Positions 59,144-64,000 of a stretch of 64,000 bases of DNA are shown here, in pieces. The stretch comes from a virus, in the IMG/VR virus record IMGVR_UViG_3300033145_001087, positions 47,431-111,430 of that record; one strand, written 5' to 3'. The position numbers and the translations under genes are program-made. The stretch's first letter is position 1, and every line of letters begins with the position of its first letter. The notes under the pieces were generated by a model, which was not told the origin of the DNA, ran no database searches, and saw nothing but the letters and a program-made list of their open reading frames with translations.

Positions 59144-59263
59144 ATGAAACATTTTGTAGCACGGCACCTTGAAAGCCTTAAAATATTAGATTTATATTTT
59201 AAGTCTAAAAGAGAGGCTAAACAAAAAAACCCTACTCTAGTAGAGTGGGAAGAGGTGAGATAA
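59144..59263 (+). CDS. Small basic helical protein (39 aa)
   Basis: MKHFVARHLESLKILDLYFKSKREAKQKN, then PTLVEWEEVR, which resembles the tag-like W-E-E ends of the region. The last codons contain GAGGTGA, the SD of the next gene. Confidence 0.5.
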   Translation: MKHFVARHLESLKILDLYFKSKREAKQKNPTLVEWEEVR

Positions 59264-59437
59264 ATGGCAAAAAAAGAATACGGTTATTATCTAATAATAG
59301 GATTTGGAACCTTTAAAAATGCAAAAGAGACATTAAGTAAAAGCCATTATGTAGGGGATGTTGTTAAAATGACCAACAAACAAGCGGCAAAATTAGTAAA
59401 AAACGCAGTATATGAAAAACCTAAGGTGTTTAAATGA
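59264..59437 (+). CDS. Small alpha/beta protein (57 aa)
   Basis: YGYYLIIGFGTFKNAKETLSKSHYVGD and MTNKQAAKLVKNAVYE. SD GAGGTGAGATAA inside the previous gene. Overlaps the next gene (ATGATG). Unknown. Confidence 0.5.
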   Translation: MAKKEYGYYLIIGFGTFKNAKETLSKSHYVGDVVKMTNKQAAKLVKNAVYEKPKVFK

Positions 59438-59574
59438 TGAATAACATATTATGTCCTATACAATTTGGAGATTGTCCTGATTGTGAACACTACAAGGAAG
59501 GAGAATGTCAATACGAAGAAGAAAATAACCAAAACACCACTGCGAGGATGCATCCTAACGCACGTAAGCACTGA
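59434..59574 (+). CDS. Cys-rich mini protein (46 aa)
   Basis: ILCPIQFGDCPDCEHYKEGECQY has Cys at 7, 14, 17 and 25, a possible zinc site. The last 10 codons run into the structured element beginning at 59545. Coupled to the previous gene. Confidence 0.5.
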   Translation: MMNNILCPIQFGDCPDCEHYKEGECQYEEENNQNTTARMHPNARKH

Positions 59575-59652
59575 TTTAAGCAGACTTTTTCACTTTAGAG
59601 TAGTTTAGTATCTCTAAAAAGTAGAGTCGCTTAAATCGACTCCCTGTGCGTT
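59545..59652 (+). ncRNA. Structured RNA-like element, copy B
   Basis: Three nested stems: AACGCAC/GTGCGTT (59557-59563, 59646-59652), GATTTAAGC/GCTTAAATC (59573-59581, 59629-59637) and TTTAGAG/CTCTAAA (59594-59600, 59612-59618). They are preceded by the palindrome AGGATGCATCCT (59545-59556). Motif order and words (GGATG, TAAGCA, AGAGTAGTTTA, TTAAAT, GCGTT) match 51282-51392. It overlaps the end of the previous gene and lies 29 bases before the next ATG. It could be a riboregulator of 59681 or a processed small RNA. Confidence 0.55.
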
Positions 59653-59680
59653 TGAGAGCATTGATAATATGGAGGAAAAA

Positions 59681-59803
59681 ATGGAAAGTGAATATATAAC
59701 CATTGAGTATGATGATAAATATGAATTTTTATCATCCTTAGTAGAAAGACGAATAGGAAAAGATAAAGATATAAAGGCGATTATAGTCTTATATGAGGAA
59801 TAA
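59681..59803 (+). CDS. Small acidic protein (40 aa)
   Basis: MESEYITIEYDDKYEFLSSLVERRIGKDKDIKAIIVLYEE: beta-alpha-beta shape. SD GGAGGAAAAA directly after the structured element. Unknown. Confidence 0.55.
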   Translation: MESEYITIEYDDKYEFLSSLVERRIGKDKDIKAIIVLYEE

Positions 59804-59805
59804 AA

Positions 59806-59946
59806 ATGATAATACAACACATTAAATATGGATTCAAGGCAAAGTCAGTATCTATCTATCAGGGAACAGTAGTATTTGATACTTATGGATATGGTAGAGG
59901 ATGTTGTAGATTGGAGGATTTTAAAATAATAAAAGAAGGAGGGTAA
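59806..59946 (+). CDS. Small beta protein (46 aa)
   Basis: MIIQHIKYGFKAKSVSIYQGTVVFDTYGYGRGCCRLEDFKII. Beta-rich with two adjacent Cys. Very close to the previous gene (2 bases). Unknown. Confidence 0.5.
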   Translation: MIIQHIKYGFKAKSVSIYQGTVVFDTYGYGRGCCRLEDFKIIKEGG

Positions 59947-59951
59947 TAAAC

Positions 59952-60218
59952 ATGAAATTTAAAAAAGGAGATTTAGTAAGGGAAATAGAACAAGAAAGGT
60001 TAATTAAAAGGATATTTAAATGTTGTGAAGATATAGGAAAAAGATATAACAGTATCGAAGTAGCAACTGGGCATTATACTACTATAAAAGAGGGACTTCC
60101 TATACTTTCCATAGGAGAAGAAGACATCTACGAAATAGAGATTAAGTATTGTCCGTTTTGTGGTAAAAAGATTAAGATTGTATCAGGTTACACAGATGAA
60201 GAATGGAGGAAGAAATAA
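59952..60218 (+). CDS. Small protein with zinc knuckle (88 aa)
   Basis: MKFKKGDLVREIEQERLIKRIFKCCEDIG, then IEIKYCPFCGKKIKIV with a CxxC knuckle (and Cys-Cys earlier). It ends GYTDEEWRKK, a weaker version of the NWRKE tag overlapping the next SD (GGAGGAAGAA). Confidence 0.6.
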   Translation: MKFKKGDLVREIEQERLIKRIFKCCEDIGKRYNSIEVATGHYTTIKEGLPILSIGEEDIYEIEIKYCPFCGKKIKIVSGYTDEEWRKK

Positions 60219-60220
60219 AA

Positions 60221-60574
60221 ATGAAAAAACGAAAGGTAACAATCGACGATATAAAATATATAGAAAAATATGATGGAGGTATACCCTTATTTAATAATGT
60301 TAATTATAAGATTCATTTAAAAAACGGGGAAACCCAGAATGTTTATGACTTAGAAAAAAACCCAGATATTTGGTATAAAAAAGGGTATTTTGAATCACTT
60401 TATAGTATATCAGCAGGAGAATTCATACTTATTAGAATGGAAAGCGGAAGACGGGGATTATATAGGTTAATTAATGATGGATTTAATGGAGGGTCTGTTT
60501 CAAGACCATCATCACATTCAGGATATAAAATTTGTTATATGATTGACTTAAAAGCACAAGGAAAAGTAAAATAA
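60221..60574 (+). CDS. Hypothetical beta protein (117 aa)
   Basis: ATG 60221 after GGAGGAAGAAATAAAA; an in-frame ATG at 60203 lies inside the previous gene. KVTIDDIKYIEKYDGGIPLFNNVNYKIHLKN, then GEFILIRMESGRRGLYRL. Beta-rich; perhaps a nucleic-acid or sugar-binding barrel. Unknown. Confidence 0.55.
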   Translation: MKKRKVTIDDIKYIEKYDGGIPLFNNVNYKIHLKNGETQNVYDLEKNPDIWYKKGYFESLYSISAGEFILIRMESGRRGLYRLINDGFNGGSVSRPSSHSGYKICYMIDLKAQGKVK

Positions 60575-60587
60575 GAACGAGGTAAAA

Positions 60588-60836
60588 ATGACACCACATA
60601 ACCTTGAACAAAAATGCGACCATTTCTATATGGCACGGATACAAAAACATTCAGAAGAAACATTAGGAATACTTGCTCCTAAAACTACTGGATATGATGA
60701 TAATGGGTGTTATTTATGTGATGGGTATAATAAAGAGTGCCCATTGTATTTACGGTTAGCAGATTATAATTTTATTTTACAAGAATATCAAAACCTTGAA
60801 TTTGATAATCTTCAAAAAAATCAAAGAGGTGAATAA
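60588..60836 (+). CDS. Cys-containing protein (82 aa)
   Basis: CDHFYMARIQKHSEETLGI ... GCYLCDGYNKECPLYLRL provides four Cys and a His for zinc; helical end. SD GAGGTAAAA. Possibly a small zinc-binding protein; not recognised. Confidence 0.55.
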   Translation: MTPHNLEQKCDHFYMARIQKHSEETLGILAPKTTGYDDNGCYLCDGYNKECPLYLRLADYNFILQEYQNLEFDNLQKNQRGE

Positions 60837-60837
60837 A

Positions 60838-61029
60838 ATGGGAAATATAGGAAGAACAGTATGGGTAGTTATTGGGTGTATTCTTTTTGTTTTGTTTTCT
60901 ATGGAGGCAATTGTTTTAAGACCTCATAGTGCCCCACAACAAACTGTCCAGCAATTAATGTATATAAAAGGATTTTTATTATGTGGATTGTGTTTCCTTT
61001 TAGCACTGGTTTATAATAAGTCCGAATAA
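60838..61029 (+). CDS. Small two-helix membrane protein (63 aa)
   Basis: ATG 60838 with AGAGGTGAATAAA. Two membrane helices (TVWVVIGCILFVLFSMEAIVL and LMYIKGFLLCGLCFLLALVY) separated by a short PHSAPQQTVQQ loop. Could be a holin-like or exclusion protein, but no such evidence is seen. Last gene before a promoter. Confidence 0.6.
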   Translation: MGNIGRTVWVVIGCILFVLFSMEAIVLRPHSAPQQTVQQLMYIKGFLLCGLCFLLALVYNKSE

Positions 61030-61033
61030 ACAA

Positions 61034-61050
61034 ACGAAACATTTATAAAG
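61034..61050 (+). promoter_or_regulatory. Promoter of the 61193 operon
   Basis: ACGAAACATTTATAAAG is a BRE/TATA pair; transcription is expected to start near 61075. That gives a leader of about 115 bases containing a tiny ORF and a strong hairpin. Confidence 0.8.
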
Positions 61051-61085
61051 CTATCTGTTTTAATAGCTTTATAAGTTATTGCATT

Positions 61086-61115
61086 ATGCAAAACTGGGAA
61101 GAAGAGGTTGATTAA
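61086..61115 (+). CDS. Nine-codon leader peptide resembling the NWRKE tag
   Basis: ATG CAA AAC TGG GAA GAA GAG GTT GAT TAA encodes MQNWEEEVD. Its DNA resembles the tag-encoding ends of the downstream genes (AACTGGAGAAAGGAGGTTGA at 63015). It has no obvious SD and would be near the mRNA 5' end, so translation is uncertain. A leader-peptide attenuator is one reading. Confidence 0.35.
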   Translation: MQNWEEEVD

Positions 61116-61124
61116 TTGGAGTAA

Positions 61125-61162
61125 AGATAATATAGGTAACTTTAAATGTTGCCATATTATCT
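61125..61162 (+). promoter_or_regulatory. Long leader hairpin (attenuator-like)
   Basis: AGATAATATAGGTAAC pairs with GTTGCCATATTATCT (15 bp, one bulged A, one G-U) around a 7-base loop, followed by a T5 tract. It lies between the leader ORF and the SD (AAGGAGGTAAA) of 61193. The arrangement resembles a conditional terminator. Confidence 0.6.
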
Positions 61163-61192
61163 TTTTATTTAATTAAAAAGGAGGTAAATAAA

Positions 61193-61564
61193 ATGTCACT
61201 ACAACAGGAAATAACATTTAATATAGTTAAGTCAATACCAGTAGAACAAAGGACAGACGCTAAAATGAGTGAGGTAAAATATAAAGTATCAGATATACTT
61301 TTAACAAAATTAAAAGGGAGAGTTATCCCTACTTCTAAAATGTTACCAACACCAAGACTAGAAGGATTAAGATTAATGAGGGAAAATACCTTTCATACTT
61401 ATCCTAGAAAATTAAAAACAGATAAACAAAAATTCTTCCACCTTAAAAACTTATTTCAAACCAATAGTATTTCGAAAGAGATATTTATAGACTTACTTTC
61501 CGTTTTAAAGATTAAACAGGGACTGATTGACGCCGCTTTATGCCCTATTGAGGTGGTATTTTAA
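61193..61564 (+). CDS. Hypothetical operon-leading protein (123 aa)
   Basis: MSLQQEITFNIVKSIPVEQRTDAKMSEVKYKVSDILL, a basic middle (LRLMRENTFHTYPRKLKTDKQKFF) and the end LIDAALCPIEVVF. The TGACGCCGCTTT motif encodes IDAAL. Basic and mostly helical. Possibly DNA binding. Overlaps the next gene by one base. Confidence 0.6.
   Translation: MSLQQEITFNIVKSIPVEQRTDAKMSEVKYKVSDILLTKLKGRVIPTSKMLPTPRLEGLRLMRENTFHTYPRKLKTDKQKFFHLKNLFQTNSISKEIFIDLLSVLKIKQGLIDAALCPIEVVF
61524..61550 (+). repeat. TGACGCCG motif, extended copy
   Basis: TGATTGACGCCGCTTTATGCCCTATTGAGG here parallels GTGACGCCGCTTTATTGCCCTTATTGATG at 52871; only small indels differ. One copy is coding, the other is intergenic. Confidence 0.55.
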
Positions 61565-61845
61565 TGATAGAATTAAGAATAGGAGACCGGTTCATAGATT
61601 TACAAGGTAAATGGTGTGAAGTCCTTTCTACTTATAGTTCTGATAAGTTTTTCCCATATCTTGTTGTTTATGGGATGACAGAACGCCTTTTAAATTTACA
61701 TAAAGCCTGTTTTGAAAAAAATAAAATACCAATTACCAATGTATTTAAATACTCAAGGCAGACTATTGATAAACAATATCGTAGAGGAGTACTTAAACTA
61801 ATACCTAAAAAAGTAAAAAATTGGAGAGAGGAAATAAAATGTTAA
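61564..61845 (+). CDS. Small IGD-type protein with NWREE tag (93 aa)
   Basis: ELRIGDRFIDLQGKWCEVLSTYSSDKF is the shared beta-barrel-like front of the paralogue series. The middle is helical (LNLHKACFEKN), and the end is LIPKKVKNWREEIKC. The tag codons contain the SD of the next gene. First member of a run of tagged genes to 63441. Confidence 0.65.
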   Translation: MIELRIGDRFIDLQGKWCEVLSTYSSDKFFPYLVVYGMTERLLNLHKACFEKNKIPITNVFKYSRQTIDKQYRRGVLKLIPKKVKNWREEIKC

Positions 61846-62132
61846 AACTAAAAATAGGAGACCGATTTAAAGATGTGGTCGGGGATTATTGCGAAGTCAT
61901 AAGTATTAAACGTTCTTGGGATGATAATAAAATGTTTCTTTATAGTTTGGCGTTTGCTGATAATGAGACAAAATTAAATGCCCTTATGAAACTATATAAA
62001 GAAGATAAAGGGCTGGTAAGTGGCGAGTTTATAGGACAATATGACCAAGATACTATTGATGCCCAACATGACAAAGGCAACTTAACTTTATTAAATCAAA
62101 AGGTAACTAACTGGAGAAAGGAATTAAAATGA
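61839..62132 (+). CDS. Small IGD-type protein with NWRKE tag (97 aa)
   Basis: ATG 61839 lies after GGAGAGAGGAAATAAA. LKIGDRFKDVVGDYCEVISIKRSWDD and the end LLNQKVTNWRKELK align with the 61564 and 62129 proteins (also DxxDAQHDKG against DKQYRRG). Tandem duplication is clear. Function unknown. Confidence 0.65.
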   Translation: MLKLKIGDRFKDVVGDYCEVISIKRSWDDNKMFLYSLAFADNETKLNALMKLYKEDKGLVSGEFIGQYDQDTIDAQHDKGNLTLLNQKVTNWRKELK

Positions 62133-62401
62133 ACATCTTACAAATAGGAGACAAATTTATAAATAATGAGGGAGATTATTGTGAAATTATAAGTATAGAT
62201 AATAGTGGGTCAATTGAAATATATTATAATATAAAATATGCGGATACGGAAGAGGAATTGGCTACAACATTAGATGAAGATGAATATACTCACGACGCCT
62301 TAGAACTATTAGACAAGAAGGGGTCTTTTACACTTATACCTAAAAAAGTTACTAACTGGAGAAAAGAGGTGGAACAAGAAAATGTTAAGACAAGCCCTTA
62401 G
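62129..62401 (+). CDS. Small IGD-type protein with NWRKE tag (90 aa)
   Basis: LQIGDKFINNEGDYCEIISIDNSGSIEI; end LIPKKVTNWRKEVEQENVKTSP. Third tandem paralogue; here the tag is internal by ten residues because the stop has moved downstream. It overlaps the next gene by 20 bases. Confidence 0.65.
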   Translation: MNILQIGDKFINNEGDYCEIISIDNSGSIEIYYNIKYADTEEELATTLDEDEYTHDALELLDKKGSFTLIPKKVTNWRKEVEQENVKTSP

Positions 62402-62549
62402 TATTTCAATAAACAAATTAAGGAAAATAGCGGATGAATTAGAAAAGGAAAACAATGAAAGTAAATTTCCTGTTGATAACGATAAAAAATGGTCACTACC
62501 TATAATAAACAAACAACCTAAATGCTCAGATACTTGGGAATTTGAATAA
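62382..62549 (+). CDS. Small protein (55 aa)
   Basis: MLRQALSISINKLRKIADELEKEN is an amphipathic helix; end KQPKCSDTWEFE. Its SD (AGAGGTGGAAC) is inside the previous gene's tag. Unknown. Confidence 0.5.
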   Translation: MLRQALSISINKLRKIADELEKENNESKFPVDNDKKWSLPIINKQPKCSDTWEFE

Positions 62550-62550
62550 A

Positions 62551-62793
62551 ATGGAAAAACCACAAGGATTATTTCATCAAACTAGGGATTTTGCAGTCCT
62601 TAAAATAGAACATTTTATAATACTAGAACATCAAAAAGCATTCCCTGAATTAGCAAAGCAAATGAGAAACAACCCACAAAATGCAACTAATATTTATTCG
62701 GCATTTTTAACAATGACATTACTAAACGCTAAAGGAACATTAACAGATGATATAAAAAGGAAAATCTTAACTACTTATAAGGTGATAAAATGA
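62551..62793 (+). CDS. Helical hypothetical protein (80 aa)
   Basis: ATG 62551 directly follows the previous stop. FHQTRDFAVLKIEHFIILEHQKAFPELAKQMRNN, then NIYSAFLTMTLLNAKGTLTDDIKRKIL: all-helical. No tag. Overlaps the next gene by 4 bases. Confidence 0.55.
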   Translation: MEKPQGLFHQTRDFAVLKIEHFIILEHQKAFPELAKQMRNNPQNATNIYSAFLTMTLLNAKGTLTDDIKRKILTTYKVIK

Positions 62794-63038
62794 CAATTAA
62801 TCCCCCAAACCCATACAATCTTAAAATAGGAGATAAAGTAAAACAAATAAGAAATATAAATTATGACGAAAATCCTATATGTATTATAGATAGTATAACT
62901 CGGTATGGTGATATATCTCCATATTTAAGGGTAGGACATATACATATAGGTAAAAAAACTATTATGTATGATATTATATCTTCTTTTGTTCCTTATAAAA
63001 AAAAGGTTACTAACTGGAGAAAGGAGGTTGAAGAATGA
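62790..63038 (+). CDS. Small IGD-type protein with NWRKE tag (82 aa)
   Basis: YNLKIGDKVKQIRNINYDENPICIIDSI; end VPYKKKVTNWRKEVEE. Beta-barrel-like front, tag at the end; AAGGAGGTTGAAGAATG makes tag codons serve as the SD of the next gene. Confidence 0.65.
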   Translation: MTINPPNPYNLKIGDKVKQIRNINYDENPICIIDSITRYGDISPYLRVGHIHIGKKTIMYDIISSFVPYKKKVTNWRKEVEE

Positions 63039-63241
63039 AAATAACAATAGAAATGATAGAGGTTGGTGATATACTTTGTTCAGCCGACTCTAAATATCTA
63101 GTATTACAGGTTCAACAATCAAGTACCGTAAATCTTAGACGGCTTGATAATGGTGAAACATTCAATGATGTAGGTATATATCATTTTTCAAATATAATTA
63201 AGGGAAAAATCACTAATTGGAGAAAAGAAATAGAAAAATGA
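63035..63241 (+). CDS. Small GD-type protein with NWRKE tag (68 aa)
   Basis: IEMIEVGDILCSADSKYLVLQVQQSSTVNLRRLDNG; end KGKITNWRKEIEK. Aligns with the following protein (MIELGDTLLCGGNEYMITRI). ATGA overlaps on both sides. Confidence 0.65.
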   Translation: MKITIEMIEVGDILCSADSKYLVLQVQQSSTVNLRRLDNGETFNDVGIYHFSNIIKGKITNWRKEIEK

Positions 63242-63441
63242 TAATAGAACCGCATATGATAGAACTTGGCGATACCCTTCTTTGCGGGGGGAACGAGTAT
63301 ATGATAACACGAATAAACGGTTTATATGTAGATGTAATAAACATATCCAACAGAAATACTTATAACGGCCAATCACTTAAAGTATTTACCGGTATTAAAA
63401 AGATGAGAGTAACGAACTGGAAAAAGGAAATGGGAGGCTAA
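63238..63441 (+). CDS. Small GD-type protein with NWKKE tag (67 aa)
   Basis: ATG 63238 (a TTG at 63217 would lie inside the previous tag). IEPHMIELGDTLLCGGNEYMITRINGLYVDV; end MRVTNWKKEMGG followed by GGAGGCTAAAA. Paralogue of 63035. Confidence 0.65.
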   Translation: MIIEPHMIELGDTLLCGGNEYMITRINGLYVDVINISNRNTYNGQSLKVFTGIKKMRVTNWKKEMGG

Positions 63442-63443
63442 AA

Positions 63444-63803
63444 ATGAAAGAACATATATATAAAATTTGGGACAAAAAGAAAAAGAAAATGTTTTCATCC
63501 TATGATAATTACCTAAAATTAGACGGGGAGTGTTGGAGTTTGTGGAGATTAAATAGTGAAGGAGAACTAAAATTATTATCTAATCATATAACAGGTATCT
63601 TACTGCTATATTCAGGAATAAAAGATATATTCGGTAACCGATTATATGACGGCGATAGAATCCAATGGGTAACTGATACAGTGTATAATAATACTAAAGG
63701 AGTAATTACTCATTCAAATAGTAGGTGGAGTATAGACCATCTTTATACCTTATACAATCATCAATATCAAATAAAATTCATAGGAAATAAATATGAAACT
63801 TAA
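63444..63803 (+). CDS. YopX-family protein (119 aa)
   Basis: IYKIWDKKKKKMFS at the start, then LLLYSGIKDIFGNRLYDGDRIQW is the YopX signature (QYTGLKDKNGKEIYEGD). A beta stretch with GVITHSNSRWSI follows. YopX proteins are common in phage early regions; their role is not established. SD GGAGGCTAAAA. No NWRKE tag. Confidence 0.75.
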   Translation: MKEHIYKIWDKKKKKMFSSYDNYLKLDGECWSLWRLNSEGELKLLSNHITGILLLYSGIKDIFGNRLYDGDRIQWVTDTVYNNTKGVITHSNSRWSIDHLYTLYNHQYQIKFIGNKYET

Positions 63804-63827
63804 CAAAAAAAAATAGGAGGCAAAAAA

Positions 63828-64000
63828 ATGTATAAAATACTAGATATAAAAGCAAAAATATTAGGTGCATTAGAAGATTTAAAACTTCTAACCTACAACA
63901 AAAAGAAGGTTGAAATAGGAGGAAATAGAATAAAAAAGTATCACATAGGAGGTAAACTAAAATCTCCGAAGGAATCTAGGAACTATTGTGACACCTGCAA
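63828..64000 (+). CDS. Partial gene, runs off the window
   Basis: ATG 63828 (SD AGGAGGCAAAA); MYKILDIKAKILGALEDLKLL ... YHIGGKLKSPKESRNYCDTC is open to the end. The final CDTC suggests the first half of a zinc site. Cannot be assigned. Confidence 0.55.
   Translation, partial: MYKILDIKAKILGALEDLKLLTYNKKKVEIGGNRIKKYHIGGKLKSPKESRNYCDTC

Noticed and set aside
59557-59652. tRNA-like shape (7-bp end stem and a GAGTCG/CGACTC arm with a 7-base loop)
   Set aside because: The arm is not adjacent to the end stem as in a T-arm, the T-loop consensus is missing, no 5-bp anticodon arm with 7-base loop is found, and the stems fit a nested hairpin better.

Overview
The window reads as most of the structural half, plus part of the early half, of an AT-rich archaeal head-tailed virus (Caudoviricetes-like, HK97 fold). 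Archaeal identity rests on TATA/BRE promoters (for example GAAACATTTATATAG) and on Shine-Dalgarno sites of the GGAGGTGA/GGTGA type. The phage-type genes seen are terminase, portal, prohead protease, scaffold, major capsid protein, tail tube, a frameshifted tail chaperone and a tape measure. Two large membrane-anchored surface proteins resemble proteins I associate with DPANN archaea (Woesearchaeota/Pacearchaeota), so a DPANN host is my inference. No DNA polymerase, integrase, tRNA gene or CRISPR array was recognised; the replication genes presumably lie outside the window.

Left half (1-34.4 kb, minus strand): one long late operon read right to left from a promoter near 34.40 kb. Order: portal, small protein, prohead protease, ChaB-like protein, acidic scaffold, capsid protein, small virion-type proteins, a glycosyltransferase, paralogous beta-rich proteins, then (new promoter at 24.96 kb) a methyltransferase, a three-domain glycosyltransferase/methyltransferase fusion, a membrane-anchored protein and a giant protein of about 80 repeats of 14-15 residues. 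These are followed by head-tail connectors, a broken homing endonuclease with its own promoter, the tail tube, tail chaperone G/GT (A AAA AAC slippery site), tape measure, a distal-tail-like protein and a 1688-residue LamG-containing anchored protein.

Middle (34.5-49.7 kb, plus strand): a divergent promoter drives a putative small terminase, a cargo of glycan genes (sugar dehydrogenase-like, sulfotransferase, five glycosyltransferases, UDP-GlcNAc 2-epimerase, NAD-sugar epimerase, two methyltransferases, radical SAM, pyruvyltransferase), then the large terminase. Together with the late-operon glycosyltransferases they could build or decorate a charged glycan on virion or host surface.

Right half (49.7-64 kb, plus strand): many tiny, tightly coupled genes in several promoter-led blocks (TATA boxes near 51.79, 53.13, 54.18, 56.77 and 61.04 kb). 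Many encode zinc-ribbon, membrane or small beta-barrel-like proteins. At least nine end in a common C-terminal tag, (V/I)xNW(R/K)(K/E)E, partly coextensive with the next gene's ribosome binding site. Between the blocks lie unusually GC-rich, highly structured noncoding stretches (51.28-51.74 and 52.83-53.12 kb), an AT-rich direct-repeat region (53.79-54.12 kb), and a second copy of a structured RNA-like element at 59.55-59.65 kb. A short GC-rich motif around TGACGCCG recurs in both intergenic and coding sequence. These features are the least explained part of the window.
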